Origin: Chaenocephalus aceratus
Lineage: Eukaryota; Chordata; Actinopteri; Perciformes; Channichthyidae
Length of the DNA: 64,000 bases
Direction of reading: 5' to 3'
Assembly (NCBI GenBank): GCA_023974075.1
Contig: CM043800.1
Span: 8,850,982-8,914,981, forward strand
The translations under genes were made by a program, and so were the position numbers. Positions within the stretch are counted from its first letter, which is position 1. Every line of letters starts with the position of its first letter. Of the stretch, positions 43,420-55,620 are shown in pieces. The notes under the pieces were generated by a model. It had not been told where the DNA came from. It saw nothing but the letters and a program-made list of their open reading frames with translations, and searched no databases.

Positions 43420-45330
43420 AAAGCACTCAAGAACAGATTTAAGTTGCTTATTATCATAAATAAATTACAATAGAAATAGATCAGACCGGAAAGTAACAAT
43501 AAAACGTGGTAAATAGGACTATTTTTAAAATTACTAAAAGAGTACATTTACTCAGGTAAAGCATTTAAAAATGTGACACAACAATCGATAACATTCTACA
43601 AAATGATAGTGTACTTAATGTAGAGGAGGGGGGTCATATGGCTGATACTGTTCTCTGATTCCGTTTATTTTTGCATCCTCTCCACGTGGTACCGCTGCTC
43701 CTTCTCCCTCGGAGAGCTTTGGCTGGTGAGTAAGAAAACGCCTCCATTGGACTCCTTTGTTTACTTCAGCAACATAATGACATCACTATGTAACACTTCT
43801 ATTGGTCAGCGCTCAAAGATATTGTACCTGATGGGCTGAGGGGTGGGACATCTGTCAATGGTTGACCAATCACAATACAGCCAGCCAGCTAACCAATCAG
43901 AGCAGACTGGGCTCTGGTTTCAGACAGAGGGTGAAAAGAGGTGCTGCAGCACAGGCAGTAAGAGAAAAATAAAGAGCTTTTTGAAACGTTAAAGCATGGA
44001 AACATGTCACAGTAGAGACACACAATACAAATATGAACCTGAAAAATACGTCAGCTTTAAACTAAACTTACTGTATAGTAATCTGTGAAAAATAACAATC
44101 ATTATAGTTGTTAGAACACTTTCTCAAATAGGCTACAGAAAGACTCATGCAGTATGCTGGGCTGAAATCTGACCTACTGTCCAGTTCTGATAAATGAGGG
44201 CCTACTTCCTTCCTTTCCTTCCCTATCCGTTTCCTTCCCTTCCCCAGTCGTCTTCCTCTCTCCCTCTCAGCGTAGACCTCCATCCGCCTCGATCTTAAAG
44301 TCAGGGGAAACAATTTCGACAAGTGGGCAGTTTTGCAGTGAACTTGATGATAATAGCCCTTCACTGTGCATCCAAACTCAATCCCTATTTACTAGGAATG
44401 CTGTAGTGTTTGGCACTAAATACTCTGATCTGTGTCTATCCAAAGGCCCTGCTCTCATTGCAGCCTTTCCCAACAACGCCTCACACTGCTGACGTCTGTC
44501 TTTCCTGCGTCCGTGCCAGGAAAACCAAGATTGTGAAATGCAGGAAGAAACAGAAAGAGATAATCTGGGATAGTTGTTCTCATTGGCATCATTGTTATGC
44601 AGAGTACAGACACTTCAGTTTATATTACAAGTTACCAACATCATTTCTTCACTCAGATCATGCGTTTCTAAGTAAAGGACATTGTACGTTTTAATGGTTC
44701 ATTGTTTCGAGACATTAATATGGGGTTTGCACTTAAATTATGTCTACACTTATTAACAATCCTTTAGAGAATACTTTCAGTTGATTTTCATTCGGTTGCA
44801 GAGGCTGAGATGTACAGCATGAGGTTAGGCTATGGAAGCACACCACTTGACACACTAAAATGCTTCCTCTCATTTCTCAAGCACAGGAGGGCTCTGTGCT
44901 CAGCTGGCAAAACTATCACACACATACACACACACACATCTGCTCAAATACTCACCCTGCATGGTGCTAAGTGAAAATCAAGAGATGTTTTGATCTCAGA
45001 GAAATATCACTGGAAAGGGTTAGACAGAAATCCAGGTACTTAAAGTGCTGATCTGAAGGAAGGAATACTTAGAGAGGAGAGAAAAAGCCCCAAATGGAAA
45101 GTACTGGTAAAGAATAACAGAAAGGAGACGATACGATTAAAATGTTACAGTGATCTGTTGGAAGGCACTCACTTTCGACAACCCGTGGTGAGTGGAGAGG
45201 CTGCAGGGAGGCAGGGGCTCATCGCCTAGCAGAACATGATCCGTGCACGTCGCCGCCCTGTGATTTCCCCACTTTCACTGTAAATCTCCCAACCTCTAAA
45301 TAAAAGCCAAATAGACGGGACGGGAGAGAA
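43420..45330. other. Intergenic sequence without recognised genes
   Basis: No exon or bounded transposon. Around 43980-44060 the wording AACATGTCACAGTAGAGACA and GAACCTGAAAAATACGTCAG suggests another worn end of the GGGACCTTTAA-type miniature element. Confidence 0.4.
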
Positions 45331-45660
45331 ATCAATCAAAAATACTTTATTCATCCGAGTGGGAAATTGGGATGTGTGACAGTTGCACCATATTAGAATA
45401 ACATAAATATATTTGTGTAAATGTAAGAGTATAAATGTGTATTAAAGTCCTTATAGGGATACAGTGTCCATAGGCACAGGAATGAGACATGACGTCCTCC
45501 ACAGCACAGAGACCCTCTGAAGACTCAGGCTCATGGTGAAGACATGATGAAGCTCTCGATGCAATCCCTGTCGTCCCAACTGTTTCCGGAAGCAATCAAA
45601 GAAAACGTTATTGTCAGCCATGTTTCTGTAAAGCACACAATACAATCCAGGTATTCTGTC
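45330..45660 (-). mobile_element. LINE 3'-end fragment
   Basis: The left edge AATACTTTATTCATCCGAGTG is, on the minus strand, the GGATGAATAAAGTATT tail found on fish LINEs and their SINEs (compare 14507-14520). The part to the right has no clear frame. Class uncertain. Confidence 0.45.
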
Positions 45661-46472
45661 TGACTCCTGGCTAGCACCGTTAGCTCCTCAATTCCATTAA
45701 CCAGTGATGGGATTTAAGTGTCCCTTCTGAATATGCTTGTCTTTTAAATCGATGTTCTCTAAGTATCAGTGTCAGTCATTTTCTATGGTGGTATAGGGGG
45801 AACTAAAGCTGCGCCCTGGAGAGAGCCCTGAACACTGTGGAGGTGGTGGAAGACAGGAGAATGATAGACAAGATGCCCCAATCCTTCAGGACACTTTGTC
45901 TGCACTGAGCAGCTCCATCAGGCTCAGTGGCGGCCGGCCCATAGGGGCGCTAGGGGCGCCGCCCCACCTCTTGCCAGATACAAAATAAAATAAAATAAAT
46001 AAATATTAAATTAAAAAAAATAACTTTAAAAAAAATATATTTAAAAAAAATATATATTTTATATTTTAATTTTTAATGAACAAGGTAAATATCATACAAT
46101 TAGTATCACAAAAATGTATAATCTACAATACAATCTCGTTTAAAATTGTGTTACGATGTCTAAAGTTACTGATAAGTCACCTGTTTCCTGCCTGGCCTTG
46201 CCCATGGCATTAGTTTATCATTACGGGGCAGAGCCCCCGAGCGAAACAGCAGCAACCAGCAGGTTGCAAAAGTCTCAATAGTAAACTGTGCCGCCGAAAC
46301 ATAATTTCAGCCAATCAGCGCCGTCAAATATTTTGGTCACGTGGGCGCTCACGTTAGCGCTCATGTTGCTTACGTGCGTTGACGTGAGGAGTTGTTTTTT
46401 AGACTCGTGAGTGACCAAGGTGACGCAGTATTTGGATGAGAATGGTGTGCAGGTGGAGTCGCCAAAGAGCTA

Positions 46473-46600
46473 CTCTCCAATCCTTTTGAAAGGAGAAGTT
46501 TGGGAGATAAATTGATACTTAAAGACCTTGGACCGGACCAACCCGATTTTTATATATCACAGCAAGCTCGTGAAAAAGACAAAACGTATCAACAAGGCTT
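46473..46600 (+). pseudogene. hAT transposase exon remnant
   Basis: The plus frame reads NPFERRSLGDKLILKDLGPD then QPDFYISQQAREKDKTYQQG and FSHG before a stop. The order 'KDLGP-QP-...-YQ-GFS' matches the segment before the TTF-type zinc finger in hAT proteins related to ZMYM1-like and THAP0-like families (family knowledge). The zinc finger and catalytic core are absent. Confidence 0.65.
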
Positions 46601-46684
46601 CTCACATGGCTAGCTGGATGCAAACAGGTAAATGCTGTCTTTTGTTTCACATGCTTGCTCTTCAAACAGCCGGGGACAGATACG

Positions 46685-47195
46685 ATCTGTTCAGAAACTA
46701 GACAAAAGTTAAACAAGTACAAACCACAGACTGTCTGTGTTATGGAGAATACAGTCGCTGGTTTATTTATGTCTGTAGGCCGTTGTTATGACTGTGGACG
46801 GTCGGAGCATATATAGCGTTAGCTTAGCCAAGCTCCATTCAGGAAACAAGCATTCTAAAAGGTTTTTCGCCTGCCGTCTGTCTGCAGACTTGTCAAAGCA
46901 TTAATTCATGGTTTTTACTAACCGGTATCAGTGTGTTGTTACGTCGGCATCATTTTGAAACGTGTATTATAATTAAATCACGGTAAAATATGTTCATGTT
47001 GTTGTAGCTGTAGCTCCCGAGCCAGCGCGTCTTGTTTGAATGATGCGAGTAAACACAGCTGACAGCTGCGGTGAAACTCGAGCGACTAGAGCGATGCGAT
47101 AGAAGCGTTTAGAGCAAAGCGAATATTCACATCGCGTCCGGTTTGAACGCAGCATTAAAGCGAGCTCCGCGCTGCACTGGAAACGCGCCATTACA
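46685..47195 (-). mobile_element. Harbinger-related fragment inside the hAT element
   Basis: Shares GTTCAGAAACTAGACAAAAG, GTCGCTGGTTTATTTATGTC and CTTGTCAAAGCATTAATTCA with 38540-38770 and, in reverse, with the Rex3 flanks at 32.8 and 35.9 kb. It ends near GCACTGGAAACGCGCCATTA, a worn version of the TGGAAAAGCGCCA terminus. The left terminus was not found. Confidence 0.7.
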
Positions 47196-47520
47196 TCACC
47201 AGAAGTCCTAATTTAAGGGGTAATTTCTCCCCAAAAAAAATGTTTACTCACTCTATCAATAGCCCCACCAAAAATATTTTCCACCAGCCGCCACTGATCA
47301 GGCTGCTTCACCCGTGGTGACTCACGGAGAGATATCACAGGTCCGTTCTCCCTCCAGCGGTCAGAATCCTTTGCTTCTAACATGGCTGCTACAACCCGCT
47401 CCTGCATATACACTTTTTATAACATCAGGAGGATACTCACTTAGTACTCTAGTTGGGTCCTATAAGCTCTTTAAGATAAATCAGCGTCTGACCATTAAGG
47501 GCTTTGAACATGAAGGCTTT

Positions 47521-47735
47521 AGGCGCTTTCACACCGGAGTACTTTTCCCAGTATAGTTCCGATAGTTCTTGAAATGTTGCGTTCACACCAAAACAAATCC
47601 GTTCAATTCATGAGAACCTTTTCACCCCCTTTTTAGTCCCTGCTAGAGAGCAGGTACTTTCTCAGGGACTAAAGAGTTCTGATGAACTAAGTACTGGGAA
47701 CTAAGTACGGGAAAGTACTTGGTGTGAAAGCGCCT
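47521..47735. mobile_element. Harbinger-like miniature element, copy 1
   Basis: 215 bp, ends AGGCGCTTTCACACCGGAGT and ...TTGGTGTGAAAGCGCCT, flanked by TTT on both sides (47518-47520 and 47736-47738). Non-coding. Second copy at 49429-50050. Confidence 0.82.
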
Positions 47736-47739
47736 TTTG

Positions 47740-49425
47740 TGACTGGTTTTCCAGCACATCAAACTCAACAGCCCAGCCAGCCTGGACTGGAGCCTCACCA
47801 GTTTGCAAAAAGATCCAACAGATCCACAGAGGATGCCATCTACTACTGCCCTCCACTCAGCGCTCACACATGTACAGTATGTATGTGTGCTCATGCTCGA
47901 GAGTGAGGGCAAGAAAGTGAGCAAGTCTCCACATTTCAGCAGAATGATGGAGGGGAATTGTATGCGAAGTTGACAGATTTAATTCACGCCAAACAATTAA
48001 GGTGTTTTCTGGACTGTTCACTAGACACACATTTCAAAAACATAAACACAGTCAGAATATTCCATGAACACACTTGCATAGGGGACCCAGATATAATGCC
48101 TGTTTGTGATGAGCATGTCATTCCAAAAAATAAGGGTTAGTTGGTGTTAGCTTTCCACCTGTTTTTTGTTTCCTGGCTTGATGGATATTTTTCCCATTCA
48201 GGCACAAGGGCATTCAGGAGGTCCAACACATGTTGGGTAATTAGCTTGGCCCAGGTGTTCCCGTTCATTCAGAAGGTGTTGGATGGATAGATAGTTCGAT
48301 TTGTCATTACATGGGATGATTATGATAGAGCCGATAGCCAGACTTGGGTGTTTTGATGTGATTACAAAGGATACCATGCACATTCTTGGCACAGCGCAAT
48401 TCCAAACACAGTCAATGCAAAAAACGAAATGAAGAGTAAGTGAGTCTGAGGCATCACTGCAGGAATCGTTTCATTGGAGCAGAGTCAACAAGCCTGCCCC
48501 GTGCAACAAAAAAAAGCATGAAATAAAAAGCATTTACCTCCATAAACACAACAGCTGTGGACCAGTAGCAGCCCTGAATTGTCCACTAAAATACACATAG
48601 CACATTGCCTATGGGTCTAAATGCCTTACATAAGCTTGCCTGTCTCGTCTTCACACCGTGCCAAACAGCACGGTAAGTCCCTCTGGCTTCATCCCCTCCG
48701 GCAGTGAGCCTTGACAATGACCAAAGGCTTAGTGGAGATCAAACACTTGTTTTAAACAGAAAAGACAAACCAAAGCTCAATTAGCCCTGTGTACATAACC
48801 ATCAGCTGACTGCTTAACACCTCAAGGGATTGTCAGCCGAGACATATTCAATGTATTCTCTTCTATACTTTCCTTTCTACTTATCTCCTCTATACTCTAT
48901 ATTTCGTCTCTTTCAAATAAGGGTAAATATGAGCATGAGTAAAGGTATTGGAAGTGCGAGTCGTGCAGAGTTTTAAATGGTCTTCTTGAATGGTTTTCAG
49001 GTTCACCCGTTTTCTTTGTGCATGATAAGGTTAGCCTAACACTATTTCAAGTCTGCGCTGAGTTATTAAGGTTTTTGATCTGGGTGGTGGGGTTTTGGGT
49101 TTCAGTGTTTTGTCTATCTGGCGGGGAGTGCTAATAATCCAAAACAATAAAAACATCTCTTCTGCTTGCCTTTTGATCACATGGCAATATGTTGCTTGCA
49201 TCACAAATGAACAAAGCTGTAGTGGTTGTTCATGAAAACTAGCAGCATGTCCATCAACCGATTGAAAGCGATGTATCATCCACATGGATCACCTTCTCTC
49301 CGCCGTTAATTCCAAATGAGCTGTTACAATGAGCTCTTTAGGGTTGGTAACTTGCCAACAGATTGGGATGTCTTTTGAGAGGTGTCAGTTTGTACATGTT
49401 AATGATGAATCAACCATTCGTGCTC
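47740..49425. other. Intergenic sequence without recognised features
   Basis: No domain or bounded repeat was recognised between the two Harbinger-like miniature elements. Confidence 0.4.
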
Positions 49426-49428
49426 ATG

Positions 49429-49928
49429 AGGCGCGTTCACACCGCAGTACTTTTCCCACTTTAGTTCCGATATAGTTCCGAAATGTCGCGTTCACACCAA
49501 AAAAATCTGGAACTAAAATTAGAGAACCTTTGGACCCCCTGTTCCATCCCTGCTAGAGAGCACAGACTTTTGTGGGAGAAAAAGGTTCCTATTTGTGAAG
49601 CCGCCATTTGTGAAGCCGCCATTTTATTATCCTAGCATTAGCATTATTAGCATTAGCATTAGTCCAGCGCAGAAACGCAGAGAGACTAATTTATGGCAAC
49701 ATAAAAGAAAAAATGGGAGCGGTGGAGATGAGGAGGTGTCGGCGTTCTGGCGATTTACTTGGAAGGCTTCAGTAGAAGCTGCTGGGACTCCCAGCAGCGT
49801 CTACTGAAGCCAGTCCCCAACTCCGGGGACTTTGGGTGGTAGTATATGCCGTGAAGAAGAAGAAGAAGAAGAAGAAGAAGAAGAAGAAGAAGAAGAAGAA
49901 GAAGAAGAAGAAGAAGAAGAAGAAGAAG

Positions 49929-49959
<31 letters not shown>

Positions 49960-50050
49960 GACGTCAGCGGGTTCATGAGGACTAAAGAGTTTTCATGAAC
50001 TAAGTTCTGATTAACCTTTTTGGGAAAAGTACTGCGGTGTGAAAGCGCCT
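49429..50050. mobile_element. Harbinger-like miniature element, copy 2
   Basis: 622 bp, ends AGGCGCGTTCACACCGCAGT and ...TACTGCGGTGTGAAAGCGCCT, flanked by ATG on both sides (49426-49428 and 50051-50053). It is longer than copy 1 partly because of the GAA repeat at 49853-49958. Short open frames in it are not genes. Confidence 0.82.
49853..49958. repeat. (GAA)n microsatellite inside the miniature element
   Basis: About 35 uninterrupted GAA/AAG units; purer than the tract at 14284-14506. Confidence 0.96.
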
Positions 50051-50364
50051 ATGGAGTTCCTCAAGGTTCTGTACTTGGCCATATTATATTCACCTTATAG
50101 ATGCTTCCTTTAGGCAATATGTGTAGGAATACCTTGATAAACTTTTATGTTATGCTGGATGATTACCCAAATATCTCTTTTGATCAAGCCTTCAGGACAT
50201 AAACAATGGGATTACCAGAAATGTTAGACTGAAGTTATTATATTATATGTATCACCTCTGAAATACATTATGAAAAGACATGGTTACTGTGGTGGGTATT
50301 ACCCTGGTATCATTTACACGTCACTGCAATTGCTACCAGTAATATCCAAAATAAAATGTAAAAT

Positions 50365-50590
50365 CTATAATATAGAGCACTTTTCTGGAAACTCAAAGAC
50401 ACTTTGCAGAGTAAAAATCAATAAATACATAATTAAAACACAAATCACTTAAAACATATAAATCACAACATTAATTACAGATTAAAAGCAGTTCTGAAAA
50501 TATGTGTTTTGATTTGTGATTTGAACATGGTGAGATCGGTGCAGTCCTGGATGTGTTTGGGGAGTGACTTCCAGAGGAAAAAGAAAAATC
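50365..50590 (-). mobile_element. LINE 3'-region fragment
   Basis: On the minus strand it runs from a CCAGAAGTCACTCCCCAAAC-like block to an AGAAAAGTGCTCTAT end, resembling the region before the tail of a common fish LINE/SINE family (compare 12183-12247). Similarity judged by eye; class uncertain. Confidence 0.4.
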
Positions 50591-50599
50591 TGAAAAAAG

Positions 50600-51825
50600 C
50601 CCATTGTTAATACAATGCTTCTTCGCTACCATTGTAGCTGCTCAGTCCACACTATGCATTACATCATACAGTAAATTAGGCAGCATGCATGACAATTTAA
50701 GGTGTGCACTCATTTCAGTTTTAACTTCAGTTTCAGCAATTTGCTACATGCTAAAAAAGTGTTTTGTCTCTTCACACTCATCTCGCACTACCCTCAAGTG
50801 TTTGGGCCATCTTTACCTGCAGAGCAAAGACACTGAAAAGCAAGAAAACCTCTACTTGTAAAACTGCTTTTCATTTTGTTTCAATCAAAGAACTCAGCTG
50901 GCATTTGTCTGGATATGTGGACTTTATGAGACGGTCTTTTAATCACTTTTGCACAAATCTCTTGCTCAGCTTAGGTGGGAAATAACATAAAATAATGTTT
51001 CACAAGCCAGCATATACATTATTACTGATTGAATGTCTGTCTGTATATTTGTTTTGTTTTTATTCCAAACGCATACACTGTTTTAAAGCATGAAGTAAGG
51101 GTGTTCTGTGTTGTATGTTTTGCCCTGCTGCCATGCTGCATTAACTGTGCAGGGTTGAATAAAGTGGTGCAGTGAACTTCATGGATACATCTATAATGAT
51201 GTGTTTGTCTTATTCCTGGTCATTTATACTTGCCCTTTAACCTCCGTTTATTTTTCCATCTCAACCTCCTCTCTGCAATTCTCCATTTACATCTCTGTTT
51301 ACGCCTGTTGTCAGGTCTGTCTCTATGGTGACCAATCTGGGCCCTCAGACCAACGACTGGGCTTGCAAACATATCTGCGGAGAAAGAGTGGAAATGAAGA
51401 GGAGAGAGGGACAGAGCACTGAGCAGGCCAGAGAAAGAAAGAGATCACATCCAAAACATTCTCCAGACATGGCAGAAAAATACGTTCCAGCTCTCCAGCT
51501 TTAATTATCTCTAAAGACGCACAGGGGGCAAGTGTAAGATTCAAATCCAAGTGACGTTTTTGCAGCAGGCCACTAAGAATAGACACAAAGAGATTCTACA
51601 AAGAGGAAGCAATGAACAGAGGTGTAGAGGGGGGGGGGGCTTAGAGACTAGAAGAAAAACCTCTGATGTAAAAGTGGGTTTGTTTGAAATGCAAACTAAT
51701 AGTAAGTCAATGCAACTTACTCATACTTTGATCCTAGTAGGAAAAAAACTGTGATTATGTGAATTATGCTGTGTTGCTGTTTTAATATTCATTTATTTTT
51801 ATTTCTATTCTTTATTCTATTTTAT
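50600..51825. other. Intergenic sequence without recognised features
   Basis: No recognisable gene; overlapping short frames only. Confidence 0.4.
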
Positions 51826-51837
51826 CATGTTTTATCA

Positions 51838-51910
51838 AACCACTGTAAAGTATCTTTGTGCACCTGGAAAAGCGCTTTGAAATAAAATGTATTATTATTA
51901 TTATTAATAT
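51838..51910 (+). mobile_element. LINE 3' tail with (ATT)n
   Basis: Reads CACTGTAAAGTATCTTTGTG, then GAAAAGCGCTTTGAAATAAA, ending in ATTATTATTATTATT. Tails of this type end several fish LINE families. No coding part remains. Confidence 0.5.
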
Positions 51911-52739
51911 ATAGTGGTGCAGTGGTGACGTATATATATTTAGGCCGAGCTGGAAGTTATCATCTTAAAGGGCTCCCTTGATGAAAAGCAATGGGATTTC
52001 CCAATTGTATCTCGGTATAATGCATAAAAAAAGCTTTGTGGCCAATTTAGCACATTTTGTTCAGCAGGTTAATCTCCACATGGTACTTTGTGATTTTTGA
52101 AGGGTAAATTAACTCAGCGAAAGTAAAAATCTATCGCTAGGCTATAAACTACATCACAACCATCACCACCAATGTTTGGCACTGTGACATTTAGCACTTT
52201 ATTTAGTCACTTGTTAGCAAATGACACAGAAGCTTTACAAGTGGGGAAAATAATGGCGTAATTTATGTTGTCGAACAAAGCATGAACATTTTTTCAGTGT
52301 TAACCACAGAATTCTTTTCAGGCATTTAACAACAAAGACGTTCTTTTAAACGAAAGGTATTCAAACTGTCAACCAATGTTTCTCATATTGTCGTCCCTAT
52401 TTCTGTCTTTGGATCCCATCAGCACCAAGCTAATGTACATTCTTCGGCCTTTGCATATTTGTATGACTTAAAGGTGGGGTAGGTAATTTTGGAGAAACCA
52501 GGTCGAGTGCGCTAGAATTTGAAAATACACAGCCGGAAAAAAATCTGCCACTTCCTTACAGAGCCCCTCCTCCAACACACACGAACGCGCACATGACCAA
52601 TGAGGGCATACGTTTGTGCCATAAACTGTATATATAAATGGACGTAGGGTCCGTGACGTCACCCATAGGATTCTGCAGAGTTGCCGTGAAGCCCTTAGTT
52701 GGCGGAGTCGGCCACTAACGGCTCAACAGTGACGTCAGT

Positions 52740-53720
52740 GTTCAACTCCCGCCTTCTCCAGCCTGCTCCAAATAAGGGCAAAGAGGCGGAGCCGAGGCGG
52801 GACCTGCTGCCACCCAGCTGGAAGTTCCAGAGCTAGCTGAAGCTACCAAGCTAAGCTAACATGCTCCCCATCTGCACACTGCCGTCGCATTTTACGTTTC
52901 TAAGGTAAGCGGCCATGAAACTATTCAGCAAAACTATAAATAATAATCTAAGTTATTGAGTTTTTAGCATAATACTTCAGAATCTTAAAACCCCTTAACG
53001 TTTGTATGCAATTGGGCTAAATTCAACTCTGGAATCAAGCAAATATTAATATGTTTGCATGACATTAGTTATTTATATTTTGATATCACTTAACCATACA
53101 TTTAAGTCAAGCTAAGGTACATGTGATGGTAGCTAGTTAGTGCTCTTACCTGTGAGGCCAACAGCATAATAACCAGACTGTATCATTAAAAATAAGTACC
53201 AGTTCTAGATCCTTGACTTTAGACAAACAATTCAAAAGACAAAATGTATTTAAAGACCAATCTTTATTTGAATGTGCCTCTTAACCTGAGATATTAGTTA
53301 TACAGTAATAGTATTGACAATCTAAAAAAACTGAGCAACTCAACAGTCAACTTTATATTTCTTATTGTCTAAAGCATTTATTATTTTCATTTCCCCCCTC
53401 TCATATTCAGTGTGGACGGATTGAGACAGCGTGGTGTCCAGAGAGCTGCAGAGACTTCAGGGAGAAACCTCCGTGTGATGGACATCCAGTCTGTTGGTGT
53501 GGAGAGGACTGAGGGTCTTTCCTCTGCGAGGAGGACCAGGCCTGATAGAGGAGCCCATGCTGGGCAAAGCTGATACCAACTGCACAGGCCTAGTCTGTCA
53601 CGTTATTTGACTAAATGTGTTTACTTATACATTTAATAGGTTTACACCTTCTGTCCATATGTGCTTTTTATTTAAAACATTTGATTAACTTTTGGTTCAC
53701 ATTTCAATAAACTGTATTTG
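52740..53720 (+). other. Possible spliced non-coding transcription unit, plus strand
   Basis: A GC-richer block ends at CGTTTCTAAG followed by GTAAGCGG (52904), a good donor. A polypyrimidine tract and CTCATATTCAG acceptor precede TGTGGACGGATTGAGACAGC (53411), and an AATAAA signal lies at 53706. No open frame longer than a few dozen codons spans the putative exons. Transcription is inferred only from these signals. Confidence 0.3.
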
Positions 53721-53984
53721 TATTTGCTCTCCTTTTGTCCATTATTCTTACTGAAAATGTTAGATTACTCATTCACATCTGACTGAAGATTGGCCCCATT
53801 TATTTGTGACGTTGCAAACTCTGCGGTACAAGGCACAAGTGATGTGAAGCTCATAAAGTGAGGCACATAGAAATAATCAGCTGATGGAGTGTAGATGTGG
53901 AAATAGCTGCATTCGATCAGCTGACTGTTTTTACAATAAAAGTTGTTTATAGTGAATGTCCTGTACTGGTCTTAACATCTCATA

Positions 53985-55620
53985 GCATCAGCTTTTAATG
54001 ATCCTCTTGGATGTTCTTCTTGACCCTCAGAGAAGGAGAACATGTCGTGTCTTTCAGGCATGTCCTTTCCTAACAAAAATGACAGGAAACATAAAACATA
54101 TTATTGCAGAACAAGTGTGTTATTTATGAAAGCGGTGTGTTTGTGTGTTTAGGGGCTGTAGATATCATTATTTTGTAATTGTAATGTTTTTTTTTTATTT
54201 AAACAATGAGCTACAAAGACAATCAGATTATGAATGAACAGTATGATGTTCATCAACATTGAAATATATGTTATTATCAAAATAATATTTCACTGTTATC
54301 AAAACGTAGTGCAACTGTAGAAGCTTGCTCTGTTGTCTCACCGAAAGAATAACTTTTACCACGTTTTTTACAGACAATATTGAGAGATAAATCTTTGCCT
54401 TCAATACATTACATTAGAAAGCTGACAGTCATATTGCTAAATATCTAAATGTAACTTTTTGCATGGAAAAACCCCTCAACTTAAATGATGTGTAGGTGAT
54501 CTAGTATTTAGTATTGTTTATTGGAATGTATATCAGTGTATTCAAGTCAATACTTCATTCATTTAAACCAATATCTTTCTTGATTCTTTGTACAGTAAGA
54601 AAAAAAGAGTATTTGTACCTGAGCTGAAGTTCACTGCTGTGAGGAGTCCAGTTCTGTCTCTCACTCTCTGGTCCAGCCTGTCTGCATCACCTGGACACCT
54701 TAAACAAACAGATATATATATGTAAAGTACCATGTGTACAAACAATATGACTGATTCTCTTCTGTTGGACATGTTGGATTGTGTATTGTCCGAGTCAGGG
54801 TCCTTTTTATTTTACTGTAACTTTGGAAGTTGTGTTACCAATGCTTACTGTTTATTTGATACCCATTTGGTAATGCAATTAATAAAAACAACAAGGTTTG
54901 AGTTCGTTCTTCAGATGACTGTGACGTTAACGTGTAAGCTCAATAATGCTCCAGCTCAATCAACCATATTGTAATATCTAAGTAATCATCTTGAAATATG
55001 ACATTAATAATTGTAATATACACAAATCTTATTGTGAGGTTGATTTCACATAACTACTTCGACATTAACTTGTCTACATACTTGAGCATAGCCAATTTAA
55101 ATTAACCTTAGATGCATACAGTTCCTCCTACATAATAAAATATCTCTAAGTTACAAGGATGTAACCTTATTTTATAACCTCAAACAGAAGCCGTTTGTTC
55201 AACAGTATTATCCCACTTAACACTTGTCTATTTCGTTTTAACCTTTATATATACAGTCTATGATTTTAACTTGGAGGGTACGATTACAATCGTTAGCACC
55301 GATGTAGCTACCACTAGCTTACATGCTAACCCAAGCCTTACCATTCATTACGTAGCTGATTAAAATCATTAACACATAAATAAAGCACTCGAATTTCACT
55401 TACCGCATTCATGCACCGTCTGTTTTAACCGCAGAGCGAGTCACAATAGTCCGATATATAAGCATGAAGAACAAACAACCACGGCCGGCTACAAGTTGTG
55501 TTTCCTGGATGAGCTGAGCAGGCAGAGTCCCTGTAGCTAGCTTCACGGAGCAGCTAGCAGAGAGACAAGAAGCTAACAGCGGCAGGCACTTGACAGAGCC
55601 GTCACTCAACGTGACCACGC
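53985..55620 (-). other. Possible spliced non-coding transcription unit, minus strand
   Basis: Minus-strand block 55620-55405 ends GCATGAATGCG followed by GTAAGTG (donor). A middle block (54699-54617) lies between TTGTTTAAG and GTACAAAT, and a last block starts after TTTTTGTTAG near 54075 with ATTAAA near 53997. It converges on the plus-strand unit. No coding frame is apparent. Confidence 0.3.

Larger units (their letters stand above)
45925..47296 (+). mobile_element. hAT element (CAGTGGCGGC termini)
   Basis: 1372 bp; ends CAGTGGCGGCCGGCCCATAG and ...TTTCCACCAGCCGCCACTG, perfect 8-bp TSD ATCAGGCT at 45917-45924 and 47297-47304. It carries a decayed transposase exon at 46473-46600 and, to the right, a Harbinger-related piece (46685-47195). 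Confidence 0.93.
45790..47420 (+). mobile_element. LINE C-terminal/3' fragment split by a hAT element
   Basis: The flanks of the hAT element (45800-45924 and 47297-47420) join into GCACTGAGCAGCTCCATCA plus GGCTGCTTCACCCGTGGTGA. The joined text resembles the 'serine/leucine then HP, RYRRSF-type' region before the stop of fish LINEs. Frames are broken, so the assignment is tentative. Confidence 0.4.

Noticed and set aside
49755..49976. Leucine-rich 73-codon frame
   Set aside because: Translation of the GAA microsatellite in the reverse frame.
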